Part shown: positions 24,414 to 33,211 of the stretch, piece by piece
Layout of the letters: every line of letters begins with the position of its first letter
Numbering within the stretch: the first letter of the stretch is position 1
DNA from: UBA6115 sp040776985
Lineage (GTDB): Bacteria; Bacillota; Clostridia; Christensenellales; Aristaeellaceae
Assembly (NCBI GenBank): GCA_040776985.1
Contig: JAXGZL010000001.1
Coordinates: forward strand, 310,001-374,000
DNA: 64,000 nucleotides
Reading direction: 5' to 3'
The notes under the pieces: model-generated
Database searches by the model: none
Told to the model about the DNA's origin: nothing
Seen by the model: only the letters and a program-made list of their open reading frames with translations
Program-made: the position numbers and the translations under genes

Positions 24414-25941
24414 GTAGCGCCTCCTGCTTGCTGCTGTCCTGAACGGAATGATGCATCAACAACTCCTGGGTTGCTTCAGAAGCATCCACAATGGTGGAAA
24501 CCCTCCCCTGGCGCATGACCATCACGCGGTCCGATACCGTTAAAATCTCCGGAAGCTCAGATGAAACCATGATTACAGCCATCCCCTGATCAGCAAGGGA
24601 GCGCAGCAAACGGTGAATTTCGTTCTTTGCGCCCACATCAATGCCATTGGTCGGCTCATCCACAATCAGCACCTTGGGCTGTGTTGCAAGCCACTTGGCT
24701 ATCACGATTTTTTGCTGGTTGCCGCCGGAGAGCTTCGCCGTTTCCATGTATGGGTATGCAGGGCGGACATCCAGCTGTTCAATCAATTCCTCCGCCCTTT
24801 TGCGCCTGCGCTTAAAGTCAATCCGGTTGAAGCGGTTGGCGAAGGACTGCATAATGGGCAAGGTGATGTTGCTTTCCACACTTTGCTGGAGGATCAGCCC
24901 ATCAATCTGTCTTGACTCCGGAACAAAGGCAATGCCCAGTTTTTTTGCCTCAGCCGGTGATTTTGGCGCAATTTTAATGCCTTCCAGATATATTTCCCCG
25001 CTGTCAGGAGGGTTGAGCCCAAACAATGCCTGAATGGTTTCCGTGCGTCCTGCCCCCACGAGGCCGGTTATGCCCAGTATTTCCCCACGCCTGAGATCAT
25101 AGGAAATGCCCTCAAAGTTGCCTTTCTTTGAGATGTTCCTGACCTGCAGGATCACCTCTTTGGATCCCTTCCCCGCCATGCGTTCATCGGATACTTCCCG
25201 TCCGACCATCATGGATATCAGCTTTTTGCGGTTCATCTCCTGAACAGGGGCAGTTGCGATTTTATGCCCATCGCGCAGCACTGTCATGCGATCGGAAATC
25301 CGGAACAATTCATCCAGCTTGTGGCTGATGAAGATGATACCCAGGCCCTGCTTGCGCAGTCGGTCAACGATCTGAAACAAGGCGTCCACCTCACCACTGG
25401 ACAAAGCGGAGGTGGGCTCATCCATAATCAAAATCCTGGCATCATATACCAATGCCCGGGCGATGGCCACCAACTGCTGCCTTGCTGTTGAAAGCATATT
25501 GGCACGGATATTCAGATCAATGTCAACACCCAGGTTGCTTAAGGCCTGCTGTGCTGATTTCTCGACTTTACGCCAGTTGACAAGCCATCCTTTGCTTTCT
25601 ATTTGTTCAGAGAAGGCGATGTTCTCCTTCACACTCAATGTGGGGAACAAGGAGAAATCCTGATAAATCGCTATGATGCCATGGGTCATGGACTCCCGTG
25701 TGGTGAGAAAACCGCTCTCTTTCCCGTTGATCCCGATGATGCCCCCCGGATCAGGCCTATAGACCCCGGCCAGGATTTTGATCAGTGTGGATTTCCCTGC
25801 GCCATTCTCACCGATCAAGGCGTGCACCTCTCCCAGCTTGACATCAAAGTCAATCCCGGTCAGGGCTTTAACGCCTGGAAAGGTCTTGGAGATATTATGG
25901 AGCCGCAGATAGGGGTTGCCGATGCTCTCGTTCTCAGACAT
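24406..25941 (-). CDS. Sugar ABC transporter ATP-binding protein (RbsA/MglA type, two ATPase domains)
   Basis: 511 residues with duplicated ATPase domains. Domain 1 has Walker A GENGAGKSTLIKIL (~45), signature LSTARQQLVAIARAL and Walker B ILIMDEPTSAL. Domain 2 has the degenerate Walker A GLVGAGRTE and an intact signature LSGGNQQKIVIAKWL with VLIVDEPTNGID. This asymmetry is normal for RbsA/MglA. First gene of a seven-gene operon (ATPase, two permeases, binding protein, 3-epimerase, kinase, UlaE-like epimerase) driven by a promoter at 26076-26104. Confidence 0.94.
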   Translation of the reverse strand: MSENESIGNPYLRLHNISKTFPGVKALTGIDFDVKLGEVHALIGENGAGKSTLIKILAGVYRPDPGGIIGINGKESGFLTTRESMTHGIIAIYQDFSLFPTLSVKENIAFSEQIESKGWLVNWRKVEKSAQQALSNLGVDIDLNIRANMLSTARQQLVAIARALVYDARILIMDEPTSALSSGEVDALFQIVDRLRKQGLGIIFISHKLDELFRISDRMTVLRDGHKIATAPVQEMNRKKLISMMVGREVSDERMAGKGSKEVILQVRNISKKGNFEGISYDLRRGEILGITGLVGAGRTETIQALFGLNPPDSGEIYLEGIKIAPKSPAEAKKLGIAFVPESRQIDGLILQQSVESNITLPIMQSFANRFNRIDFKRRRKRAEELIEQLDVRPAYPYMETAKLSGGNQQKIVIAKWLATQPKVLIVDEPTNGIDVGAKNEIHRLLRSLADQGMAVIMVSSELPEILTVSDRVMVMRQGRVSTIVDASEATQELLMHHSVQDSSKQEALHE

Positions 25942-26075
25942 GCTACAACCTCATTCGTCATCGATGTTCCAGGAGTCATGCTGGAAAAGGATCAATTCAC
26001 CAAACAAACCACAGTTCAGCAAGCGCCAGCAGTCAACAGTAATTCAACTGAATGCGTAAAGAAATGATGATGTTT

Positions 26076-26104
26076 ATTATAATTATGAACCAAAATTTCG
26101 TCAA
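26076..26104 (-). promoter_or_regulatory. Promoter of the rare-sugar operon
   Basis: TTGACG -35 (26099-26104), 17-bp spacer, TATAAT -10 (26076-26081) on the minus strand. The ~130-bp leader to the ATPase ATG holds no clear hairpin or riboswitch. Confidence 0.75.
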
Positions 26105-26146
26105 GCCTGCCCGGGGAACGTGAGGCCCTTCAATCAGAGATAAGCA

Positions 26147-26175
26147 TTGACCTTAGCGTTAATATGCTATAATAA
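26147..26175 (+). promoter_or_regulatory. Promoter of the AEC transporter gene
   Basis: TTGACC (26147-26152) precedes TATAAT (26168-26173) by 15 bp, or TAATAA (26170-26175) by 17 bp. Divergent from the sugar operon promoter, 43 bp away. Confidence 0.5.
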
Positions 26176-26202
26176 ATCCATCAAACAAACAGGAGGCGCA
26201 TG

Positions 26203-27153
26203 ATGAACGCCTTTCAAAACCTGCTGGGGAGCCTGCTGCCCATTCTGGTCACCCTGGGCCTGGGCATGGTGGTGCGGAAAACGGGGCTGCTGAACCAGAG
26301 CGGGGCGGAGACGCTGAAGAAGGTGGTCAGCCGGATTACACTGCCCTTTGTGATTTTCCAGGCCTTTCTGACGGCTGATTATGGGACGGATATGGCGGTG
26401 GTATTCCTGCTGGTGCTGGCGCTGTGCTTGATCACCTTCGCCGCGGGCTTTGTGCTGCGCAAAAGAATGCCGGGGACCAGTCCCCTGCTGCCCTTCACCG
26501 TGGCGGGGTATGAGATGGGGATGCTGGGCTACCCCCTGTTTCTGATCCTGGCGGGGCAAGGGCACATGGGGCAATTGGCCAAGGTGGACCTGGGCCAGGT
26601 GCTGTTTGTGTTTACGGTCTATCTGTTCATGCTCAGGCGCCAGACCGGGGAACAGAGGGGATTGAAGGACGCGGCGCTGGACATCGTCAAAAACCCGGTG
26701 ATGGTGGCGCTGCTGCTGGGCCTGCTGCTGGGGGTGACGGGCCTGGCTGGAGGGATTGTGGCCTCCCCCGTGGGACCGCTGATTGACAGCATCTGCAATT
26801 TTGTGGGTGCGCCCACGGCGGCCCTGATCCTTTTGGCCATCGGCTTTGAATTCCGGCTGGACCGGCGGCTTTTGCAGCCGGTGGGGCAGGCCATCCTGAT
26901 CCGCCTGGCGATCACCTTTGCGGCCGGCGGGCTGATCACCCTGATCCTGTTCCTGATTCTGCCCTATGACCCCTGGCTGCTGCTGGCAATGCTGATGATG
27001 CTGATCCTTCCGGCCCCCTTTGTGCTGCCGGTGTACTCGGACAACGAGGAACAGCGGGAATTTGTGTCCATGTACCTGTCCAGCTACACCATGCTCACCA
27101 TCCTGCTCTTTGGGGTGCTGCTGATTTTGAAGCCCCTGATCGCAGGCAGTTGA
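26203..27153 (+). CDS. AEC family (auxin efflux carrier-like) transporter
   Basis: 316 residues with about ten membrane helices in two halves, typical of the AEC/BART fold: start MNAFQNLLGSLLPILVTLGL, conserved region VVSRITLPFVIFQAF and GYPLFLILAG. The ATG at 26203 is 6 nt from AGGAGG; one codon earlier (26200) is only 3 nt away. AEC members export or import organic acids such as malate; the substrate is unknown. Followed by a separate promoter, so likely monocistronic. Confidence 0.8.
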   Translation: MNAFQNLLGSLLPILVTLGLGMVVRKTGLLNQSGAETLKKVVSRITLPFVIFQAFLTADYGTDMAVVFLLVLALCLITFAAGFVLRKRMPGTSPLLPFTVAGYEMGMLGYPLFLILAGQGHMGQLAKVDLGQVLFVFTVYLFMLRRQTGEQRGLKDAALDIVKNPVMVALLLGLLLGVTGLAGGIVASPVGPLIDSICNFVGAPTAALILLAIGFEFRLDRRLLQPVGQAILIRLAITFAAGGLITLILFLILPYDPWLLLAMLMMLILPAPFVLPVYSDNEEQREFVSMYLSSYTMLTILLFGVLLILKPLIAGS

Positions 27154-27194
27154 TCATAAAAATGCGTCACACAAAACAATCATACATAAAAGAG

Positions 27195-27232
27195 TTGCGG
27201 CATCAAACGCACGCGTGTTAGAATAGGCTAAC
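27195..27232 (+). promoter_or_regulatory. Promoter and dyad before the small secreted protein gene
   Basis: TTGCGG (27195-27200), 18-bp spacer, TAGAAT (27219-27224). GTTAG-6 bp-CTAAC overlaps the -10. The right half TAGGCTAACTAA nearly equals TAGACTAACTAA in the MarR gene promoter. Confidence 0.5.
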
Positions 27233-27255
27233 TAAAGAATGCTGAGGAGGAATCC

Positions 27256-27690
27256 ATGAAAATCAAGACCCGACTTTTTTCCCTGGTTTTACTGACGGCT
27301 TTGTTGACAAGCGCCCTGGCGATGGCTGCCACCGTGGCGCATCCTGACGGCACCTATCGTGGCGGCTATATTGATCCCAGGCAGATTGAGGTGGAATTTG
27401 TGCTGAAAGAAGGCAAGTTTGCTTCCTTCAAATTCCGCGCCCTGGGCTATAAGGATCAGAGTTATCTGAAAAGCGAGGACAAGGCCATGCAGGGCATTGC
27501 GGAGCAATTCCAGGCCCTGGCTGATTTTCTGATCGGCAAGGACCTGACCGCGCTTCATGATCTGTATTTCCCCGGCAACATTGCCAAGGACACGGACGCC
27601 TTCACCGCTGCCACCATGCGCAGCGCCAAGATGATTTCTGCCATCAACGACGCCCTGAACCGGGGGCTGTACGCACTGCCCAAGGAGTAG
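27256..27690 (+). CDS. Small secreted protein, divergent FMN-binding-like
   Basis: 144 residues with signal peptide 1-24 (SALAMA-A). The mature part reads like one FMN_bind domain: DGTYRGGYIDPRQIEVEFVL at the start, and near the C-terminus DAFTAATMRSAKMISAINDAL where the family has D-x-x-S-G-A-T-x-T-S-x-A. The Thr that would accept FMN is kept but the Gly of the flavinylation motif is Ala. Whether it still binds flavin is uncertain. AGGAGG precedes the ATG. Confidence 0.6.
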   Translation: MKIKTRLFSLVLLTALLTSALAMAATVAHPDGTYRGGYIDPRQIEVEFVLKEGKFASFKFRALGYKDQSYLKSEDKAMQGIAEQFQALADFLIGKDLTALHDLYFPGNIAKDTDAFTAATMRSAKMISAINDALNRGLYALPKE

Positions 27691-27715
27691 TCCTGCAATT
27701 CTTCCATAATGGGCA

Positions 27716-27742
27716 AGGAGCCGTCTGATGGAGGCGGCTCCT
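27716..27742. terminator. Shared terminator between convergent genes
   Basis: AGGAGCCG/CGGCTCCT stem with an 11-nt loop between the stops of the small secreted protein gene (plus) and the HAD gene (minus). The flanking pyrimidine tract CTTCTTA on the plus side is weak. Confidence 0.5.
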
Positions 27743-27746
27743 CTTC

Positions 27747-28433
27747 TTATCCCTGGACAAGCGCCAGCAGGGAATCAATTCTGAAGCTGGCTTCGTGCTC
27801 CGGGTATTTGTCCCGGGGGTCGTACAGGCAGCTGGCGATGCCAAAGGCGTTGGCCCCCGCGATGTCGGTGCGGGGCTCGTCCCCCACCATGATGACGGTG
27901 GACTTGTCGCTGTGGCCAGACTGGGTCAGCGCCTGCTCAAAGATCCGGGGGGAGGGCTTTTCCGCCCCCACCGCCTCTGACACCACCAGATGATGGATAT
28001 AGGGCATCAGGCCGGAGCGGCGGAATCGCTCCTTCTGGGCGAAGGACACGCCATTGGTGACGATGCAGACCTTGGCGCGCTGGGACAGGGCCTTCAGCAC
28101 TTCTTCAGCATGGGGGATCTGCTGCCCCTGGTGGCTTAACTGCTGCAGGAAGAAGCGGTTCACCTCTACGCCATCCGCCGCCATGCCCAGGGCCTCGGCG
28201 AACAGGGCAAAGCGCCGGGAAAACAGGCTGTCCCGCTTTAGGCTGCCCTCTGCCATCTGGCGCCAAAGTGCGCTGTTGATCTGTCGGTAGGTGGCGATGG
28301 AGGCCTCGTCCCCCGGCAGCCCGAAATGCGCCAGGGTGTGGGCCAGGGCGATGGCCTCCCCCGCCTCAAAGTCCAGCAGGGTGCCGTCCGCGTCAATCAG
28401 GTACAGGGCATAGGGGGGAATGGGGCGCATCAT
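27747..28433 (-). CDS. HAD family hydrolase, YjjG-like nucleotidase
   Basis: 228 residues with all HAD motifs: I LIDADGTLLDFE (nucleophile Asp and acid Asp), II VTNGVS, III the Lys in EAVGAEKPSPRIF, IV MVGDEPRTDIAGA. The helical cap lies between motifs I and II. YjjG-type enzymes dephosphorylate nucleoside monophosphates, including damaged or non-canonical ones. The start overlaps the stop of the membrane protease by 4 bp, so the two are an operon. Confidence 0.88.
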   Translation of the reverse strand: MMRPIPPYALYLIDADGTLLDFEAGEAIALAHTLAHFGLPGDEASIATYRQINSALWRQMAEGSLKRDSLFSRRFALFAEALGMAADGVEVNRFFLQQLSHQGQQIPHAEEVLKALSQRAKVCIVTNGVSFAQKERFRRSGLMPYIHHLVVSEAVGAEKPSPRIFEQALTQSGHSDKSTVIMVGDEPRTDIAGANAFGIASCLYDPRDKYPEHEASFRIDSLLALVQG

Positions 28434-29572
28434 CTGTCCTCCTGCTCATATTTGTCAAGGGCAATGGCCATCAGCTCGCGCTCTGCCTGGACATCGCCGG
28501 GATAGGGATAGGATTTGGCGGTTTTCTCAAAGCGCGCTTTGATCTGTTCCGCTTTGTGCGCATCCCCTTCCGCCAGCAGCGCCTGGGCATACTGGCAGCG
28601 CAGCACGGAGGGGAATTTTTTCATGGCTTTCATAAACTTGTTAAGCTGAGGGCTTTCCAGCGCTTTCCGCTTTTCCGGCCGGTTTTCGCCAATCAGCTCA
28701 CAATACAGCCGGTCGCAGAGCAGCATGCTTCGATGCAGTCCCATGATGGCGCCAGGCATCATCAGGAGGCGGGCCATCAGCTGGTCTGCCTCCGCGAAGC
28801 GATGCTCGTCCATCAGGCGGTTGGCAGCGATGACCGCCTGGGCGGCCACCAGGCTGTTTTTCATTCCAATCTCATCGGGCAGGACAAACCAGTCCTCCGG
28901 CATATCCCGCAGCCGCTTTCCTTCTGACATCTGGGCATTGATGGCAAGCATTTGCCAGAAGGCCTCCCGTGCCCCCGGGCTTTTGCGCAGGGACAGGGCG
29001 TTGTGTCCGTCGTTGTTCACCAGCTTTGTGGAAAAGGGGATGCCGTTTATCAAGCCAAAGACAAATCCTGTCACCGACGCCATCAGCATCAGCAGGCGGG
29101 CCCAGGGAAACTCTCTCAACAGGAAGGAAAGCCCAAGGAATATAAAGCCGGACAGGATGTTCAGAATGGATCCGCCCAGGTTGAACAGCGCCACCGGAAA
29201 TCGACCATCCACCTTTTCGGGGGGCGCCATCAGGCACTGGCCCCCGGTGCCGGCGATGGACAGCCGGCGAAAGCGCAGCCTGCCCCCCGTTTTGACCCAC
29301 ATCAGGCTGCCCGCCCGGAAGGAGGAAAAGCGGTAGCCGGACAGCAGGCCAAAAATCAGGTGCCCTGCCTCGTGGATGACAATCTGCAAAAAGAAAATGA
29401 CATACAGGGCCAATAAAAGCAGCGCCAGATATGAAATCAGCCGGTCTGTTGACGCACCCTTCAGGCCGATGGCCTCCGCCTGGGAGGCGACAAAAAAACC
29501 AAAGGCTACGCCCAGCGCCATTATCAGGAGCAAGCCTGCGATCTGTTTCCAGGGAATTTTCTTTCGGACCAT
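28430..29572 (-). CDS. Membrane zinc metalloprotease-like protein (M50/site-2-protease related)
   Basis: 380 residues. Membrane helices at ~10-30 and 45-70, then the zinc motif IVIHEAGHLIFGLLSG (~64-79) and three more helices. NNDGHN (~195) corresponds to the NPDG-type third ligand motif of site-2 proteases. The C-terminal ~180 residues are soluble and helical, possibly TPR-like. An uncharacterised peptidase M50 relative; its substrate is unknown. First gene of an operon with the HAD nucleotidase. Confidence 0.78.
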   Translation of the reverse strand: MVRKKIPWKQIAGLLLIMALGVAFGFFVASQAEAIGLKGASTDRLISYLALLLLALYVIFFLQIVIHEAGHLIFGLLSGYRFSSFRAGSLMWVKTGGRLRFRRLSIAGTGGQCLMAPPEKVDGRFPVALFNLGGSILNILSGFIFLGLSFLLREFPWARLLMLMASVTGFVFGLINGIPFSTKLVNNDGHNALSLRKSPGAREAFWQMLAINAQMSEGKRLRDMPEDWFVLPDEIGMKNSLVAAQAVIAANRLMDEHRFAEADQLMARLLMMPGAIMGLHRSMLLCDRLYCELIGENRPEKRKALESPQLNKFMKAMKKFPSVLRCQYAQALLAEGDAHKAEQIKARFEKTAKSYPYPGDVQAERELMAIALDKYEQEDR

Positions 29573-29604
29573 GCTGTTTCCTTTCAGGGGGAACTTGCCA
29601 GCCC

Positions 29605-29634
29605 ATCTTACAAAGCCGGGGGAAGCCCTGTCAA
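29605..29634 (-). promoter_or_regulatory. Promoter of the M50 protease-HAD operon
   Basis: TTGACA (29629-29634), 18-bp spacer, TAAGAT (29605-29610) on the minus strand, 33 bp before the ATG. Confidence 0.7.
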
Positions 29635-29642
29635 ATCATAGC

Positions 29643-29704
29643 CCTACCTCTATGGGTAGGTGGGCAAACAGCGCATTTTTCACCAACCTACCCAAAGAGG
29701 TAAG
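29643..29704. promoter_or_regulatory. Two related dyads, 44 bp apart, in the divergent control region
   Basis: 29643-29660 (CCTACCTCTATGGGTAGG) and 29687-29704 (CCTACCCAAAGAGGTAAG) are each internally symmetric (CTACC/GGTAG or GGTAA) and also inverted copies of each other (19 of 22 positions). Their centres are 44 bp apart, about four helical turns. They lie upstream of the protease promoter and of the plus-strand wall-protein gene. No T-run follows, so paired operator sites are favoured over a terminator. Confidence 0.6.
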
Positions 29705-29813
29705 TTGTGCAATCAAGAAAGATGGCGGACAATGTAGGCGTAGAAAAGGCGGCATCTGAAACACTGATTCATATCGTTCACAAAGCCTGTAACCAGAAAG
29801 GAAGGCAAGCAAA

Positions 29814-30827
29814 ATGACCAAAAAATGGATCGCATTTGGGCTGTGCGTGATGCTGTTGACGGGCATCCTGGGGGTGGCCCTGGCAGAGAGGATCCAGTAC
29901 GGGGACTTTGGGCCCAAGGTGCTGGCGCTGCAGCAAAAACTGACCCTGCTGACCTATTACGATGATGTACTGGATGGGAAATACGGCTACAAGACCTACC
30001 TGGCGGTGAAAAAATTCCAGGAGAGCGCGGGCATCCAGGCGGATGGCATTGCCGGGCCCAAGACCCTGGAAAAGCTGGGCTATATGGCGCCTGTTCCCTC
30101 CACAGAGCTGTACAAGCTGGGGGACGCGGTTGCCAAAATAGCGGAAATCCAGGGCAGGCTGATTGCCCTGGGCTACCTGACAGGCAGCGAAACCGGTGTG
30201 TTTGACCTGGAGATGCAAAAAGCCGTCCTGGCCTTTCAGAAGACCAATGCCCTGCCGGAAAACGGCATGGTGGACGGAACCATGCTGATGGCGATGAACG
30301 CTGCCACCGCCTTTGGCAAATCCATTGAGAACTGGAAGCTGGGGCTGTCTGTGCTGAGGCTGATGGTGCATGACTTCTATGACTCGGTGGCCGACGTTCA
30401 GGATCTTCTGTTCAAGCTGGACTATGTGGACAAAACAGACGGCTACTACAACGAAGCCACCCGGGACGCGGTCAAGCTCTTCCAGCAGAAAAACGGGCTG
30501 CCAGTGGACGGCATGGTGGGCCCTGCCACCTACAACATGCTGACCAACCCTGCCGCCAGGAAGAAGTCCGACCCCACCCCGCCGGGAGGCTCCGGCGCAG
30601 GCATCAAACTGCTTTACGGCAAGAGCGAAGGCCCCCAGGTGGTGACTCTGCAGAATGCGCTGACGGGCCTGAACTACTACAGCGGCCCCATCAACGGCAA
30701 GTTCGACTATGCCACTTACCGGGCGGTGAAGGTGTTCCAGCAGTACAACGGGCTGAAGGTGGACGGTGTGGTGGGCCCCAAGACCTGGGATGTGTTGACC
30801 AAGCCAGGGGCCATCCCCAAGCCTTGA
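29814..30827 (+). CDS. Secreted protein with four peptidoglycan-binding domains
   Basis: 337 residues with signal peptide 1-24 (ILGVALA-E). Four PG_binding_1 repeats at ~30-90 (VLALQQKLTLLTYYDDVLDG), ~108-165, ~190-245 (DVQDLLFKLDYVDKTDGYYN) and ~270-330 (VVTLQNALTGLNYYSGPING). No catalytic domain is present; the protein is made of wall-binding modules only. A short Pro/Gly linker separates repeats 3 and 4. The next gene encodes another secreted protein 88 bp downstream without a clear promoter, so both may be one transcript. Confidence 0.9.
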   Translation: MTKKWIAFGLCVMLLTGILGVALAERIQYGDFGPKVLALQQKLTLLTYYDDVLDGKYGYKTYLAVKKFQESAGIQADGIAGPKTLEKLGYMAPVPSTELYKLGDAVAKIAEIQGRLIALGYLTGSETGVFDLEMQKAVLAFQKTNALPENGMVDGTMLMAMNAATAFGKSIENWKLGLSVLRLMVHDFYDSVADVQDLLFKLDYVDKTDGYYNEATRDAVKLFQQKNGLPVDGMVGPATYNMLTNPAARKKSDPTPPGGSGAGIKLLYGKSEGPQVVTLQNALTGLNYYSGPINGKFDYATYRAVKVFQQYNGLKVDGVVGPKTWDVLTKPGAIPKP

Positions 30828-30915
30828 GCCACTGATTTGGAAAGGAAAGAAAACGGATGGCTGGCGATGAAAACCGCCTTCAACCATATTCTGAAATAAA
30901 AAGGAGATACAATCC

Positions 30916-31599
30916 ATGAAAAAGCGTTTCGCCCTGATACTGGCCCTGTTGATGATGGTCAGCCTGCTGCCGGGGATGGCCCAGGCACTTGCCCTTGCCC
31001 CTGGCGTCAAGTTAAATCCGGATCTGTATAAAATAAGCCCTGAAATCAAGAAAAATATCGTTCCCCAAATAATCGACAAACTGGCAGTAACACCTAAACC
31101 AATCCCCGTCTATGCCACGGATGGCGTGGAATATCACGCCAAAGTCAACTGCAGTGAAGGCTATATTACGATGTGGGACAACATCAAGCTCACCGGGAAT
31201 ATCATTGGACGATTTTTGCATGGGGAGTATTTGGTTGTGATGAATTACTCCAATGGCGCCAGCGAAGTGATGTACAGCGATGGCGGGCAAAAGGGAGGCT
31301 TTGTCAAAACGGCTTACCTGGAGATCTACCATGATGAAAACATCATGCCGGTTGGGGATATTTACAGAACCATGGTGGACTGTGAAGAGAATCACGCGTT
31401 TGTCTGGACCTACGCTGATTTTAGCGGACAGTCATACGTGGCAACGCTGAAAAACACAGACATCGTCTATGCCCAGAAATGCGACAATGAAAAAACCAGC
31501 TATGTATGGCTGGCGAATGGTCTTACAGGCTATGTGGAAACCAGGATCCTGAGATTCATCGAGAAAGTGGACAGCGTCCCTGAAACCTGGAATCAATAG
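30916..31599 (+). CDS. Secreted protein with two SH3-like domains
   Basis: 227 residues, signal peptide 1-25 (GMAQALA). Two stretches look like bacterial SH3 modules: ~75-135 (GYITMWDNIKLTGNIIGRF, GGFVKTAYLEI) and ~155-215 (FVWTYADFSGQSYVATL, LTGYVETRILRF). I do not recognise the full protein. Wall binding is inferred from the modules and the neighbouring PG-binding protein. AAGGAG precedes the ATG. Confidence 0.65.
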   Translation: MKKRFALILALLMMVSLLPGMAQALALAPGVKLNPDLYKISPEIKKNIVPQIIDKLAVTPKPIPVYATDGVEYHAKVNCSEGYITMWDNIKLTGNIIGRFLHGEYLVVMNYSNGASEVMYSDGGQKGGFVKTAYLEIYHDENIMPVGDIYRTMVDCEENHAFVWTYADFSGQSYVATLKNTDIVYAQKCDNEKTSYVWLANGLTGYVETRILRFIEKVDSVPETWNQ

Positions 31600-31604
31600 G
31601 GAAA

Positions 31605-33103
31605 TTATTGATTGTCATCAAAGAACTGGTTCAGCTCGCTCCGCCCGCCGATGCCGGTTTTCTGATAGATGTTGCGGGCATGGTATTTGACCGTGTCCGC
31701 AGAAATGCCCAGCTGATCGGCGCATTGCTTGAAAAGATAGCCTTTCAGCAGCAGCTTTGCCACATCCTGCTCCCTTGGGGTGAAGGCGTAGCGGTCCATC
31801 AGCGCCTGGCGCCTTGCCATCCGCTCTTCCTCGGTGTCAGGCACTGCGATGGGCGCCTGGGGAGGCGGCTGATAGAGGGGCTGGAACATGGCGGGGGAAC
31901 TGATCACAAAGGCGACAAACAAAATCAGCGTGACCAGGGCGCCGGCTGTGGGCATGGCATCATAGTTGTAGGAGGCCACCGCGCCTGGGATCACGTGCAG
32001 CAGCAGGGAGGCATTGAACAGGAGGAACAGCACCCGCTTGAACAGCCTGAAATCCGCATGGCGGCTTAAGGTGAAGCCCAGCAGGTAGTAGGAGGCCATG
32101 AAGCCGGTGAAGGAAAAGGCGCTGAAGGTTTCGGACAGCCTGAGGCCCTCTTCCCCCGGCAGGAAGATGCGCGCGGCATAGGCCGCCAGCATCCCGATGA
32201 AAAACAGGTTGCACATGTGCCAGAGCTTGAAACGGAAGGTGAAGAAGACCAGCAGGCTCAGCAGAAAGATCAGGATGCCCACAAACTCGCTTGCCAGGCG
32301 GGGCAGGGAGGCGGGCAGATAGCTGTAGAAGAACACCACCGCCCGGTGGGCGAAGAAGACAAAGAGCATGGTGGCCAGGGGCTTGGAAAATTTGCTGGGC
32401 AAAGCGGCCTGCACCGCGCCAAAGTCACCCTGGCGGTAGAATGCCAGGCAAACTGCCGTAACCAGCACCTGAGTTCCCAGGTAGAGGGGGCCGGAGATCT
32501 GCCACAGGGAGAACAGGGAATAGATCACCTGGGACAGCAGGCAAAACAGACAGGCCAGGGCCGCGCCCACCAGCCGCTCCCCATCGTTGAGGGCATAGGT
32601 GAAGGCATACAGGGACACCCCGGAACAGCCGCCCAGGCCCAAGGAAAACAGCACGCTGGACAGCCTGGAGGGCAGCCCCTGGGGCAGCAGGATCCAGGCC
32701 AGGAAAAGGCCGCTGTGATCAGCGCCAGCCGCCTGGCAAAGCGGGCCAGCTTGTCCGTGTTCCTCACCAAAAACAGCAGGCCCAGCCCCAGGCAGTAGGC
32801 GATGCCCATGGCATACACGCCGTCCAGGCCCAGGACCCGGTCCGCAATCAGGCTGTTTTTCATGTTGGGGAAGATGGGGGCCAGGGAAAAGATCAGCATA
32901 TAGCGCAGGTGGGAGAGGCGGATGTGCTTCATCTCCTCCCTCACGCTGCTTCCCGCACGGGATGCCAACAGCGTGGCGCGGATAAACCCGCCGCGCCGCT
33001 TGGGCTGTGGCGTTTTCCCGCTTATGCCGCTGTCTTCCGGGTTTTCTTCGTTTTCAGGGATGACCGGATTTTCGCTCTCGGACCGGCCTTGATCGTCCAG
33101 CAC
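31605..33103 (-). pseudogene. Membrane LuxR-type regulator, interrupted by a single frameshift
   Basis: Two overlapping frames join into one ~500-residue protein. The upstream frame starts at GTG 33103 (MLDDQGRSESENP) with a GGGGGG site, gives a charged N-terminus and membrane helices, then loses frame near 32704-32707. The downstream frame (ending 31605) continues with more helices and a C-terminal LuxR helix-turn-helix (FTPREQDVAKLLLKGYLFKQ, ADTVKYHARNIYQKTG). The switch point is a run of four T on the coding strand; one extra T would read AAFFLAWILLPQG across the joint. Either a real recent mutation or an assembly error. Such 12-helix LuxR proteins often sense small ligands. Confidence 0.75.
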
Positions 33104-33150
33104 CTAAGCACCCCCCTGCTGATCGAGCGTATATCAATATAACCGCTTAT

Positions 33151-33180
33151 ACTATACCATATCATCCCGGCGCGGGGCAA
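33151..33180 (-). promoter_or_regulatory. Promoter of the LuxR-type gene
   Basis: TTGCCC (33175-33180), 18-bp spacer, TATAGT (33151-33156) on the minus strand. Confidence 0.5.
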
Positions 33181-33211
33181 GAAGTGCAGCAAATACACAA
33201 GGGGAAGACTG

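Noticed and set aside
29643..29704. Intrinsic terminator or attenuator
   Set aside because: The 22-bp arms could form a hairpin, but neither strand has a following T-run, and each arm is itself a dyad.
29778..31079. 433-codon open frame opposite the PG-binding protein gene
   Set aside because: The plus strand has a signal peptide, four PG-binding domains and a ribosome site; the minus frame is His/Gln-rich noise.
32525..33103. Separate short gene encoding a 192-residue protein
   Set aside because: Its C-terminal part after the four-T run becomes Cys/Pro/Trp-rich nonsense, while the other frame continues the membrane helices; a frameshift explains both.
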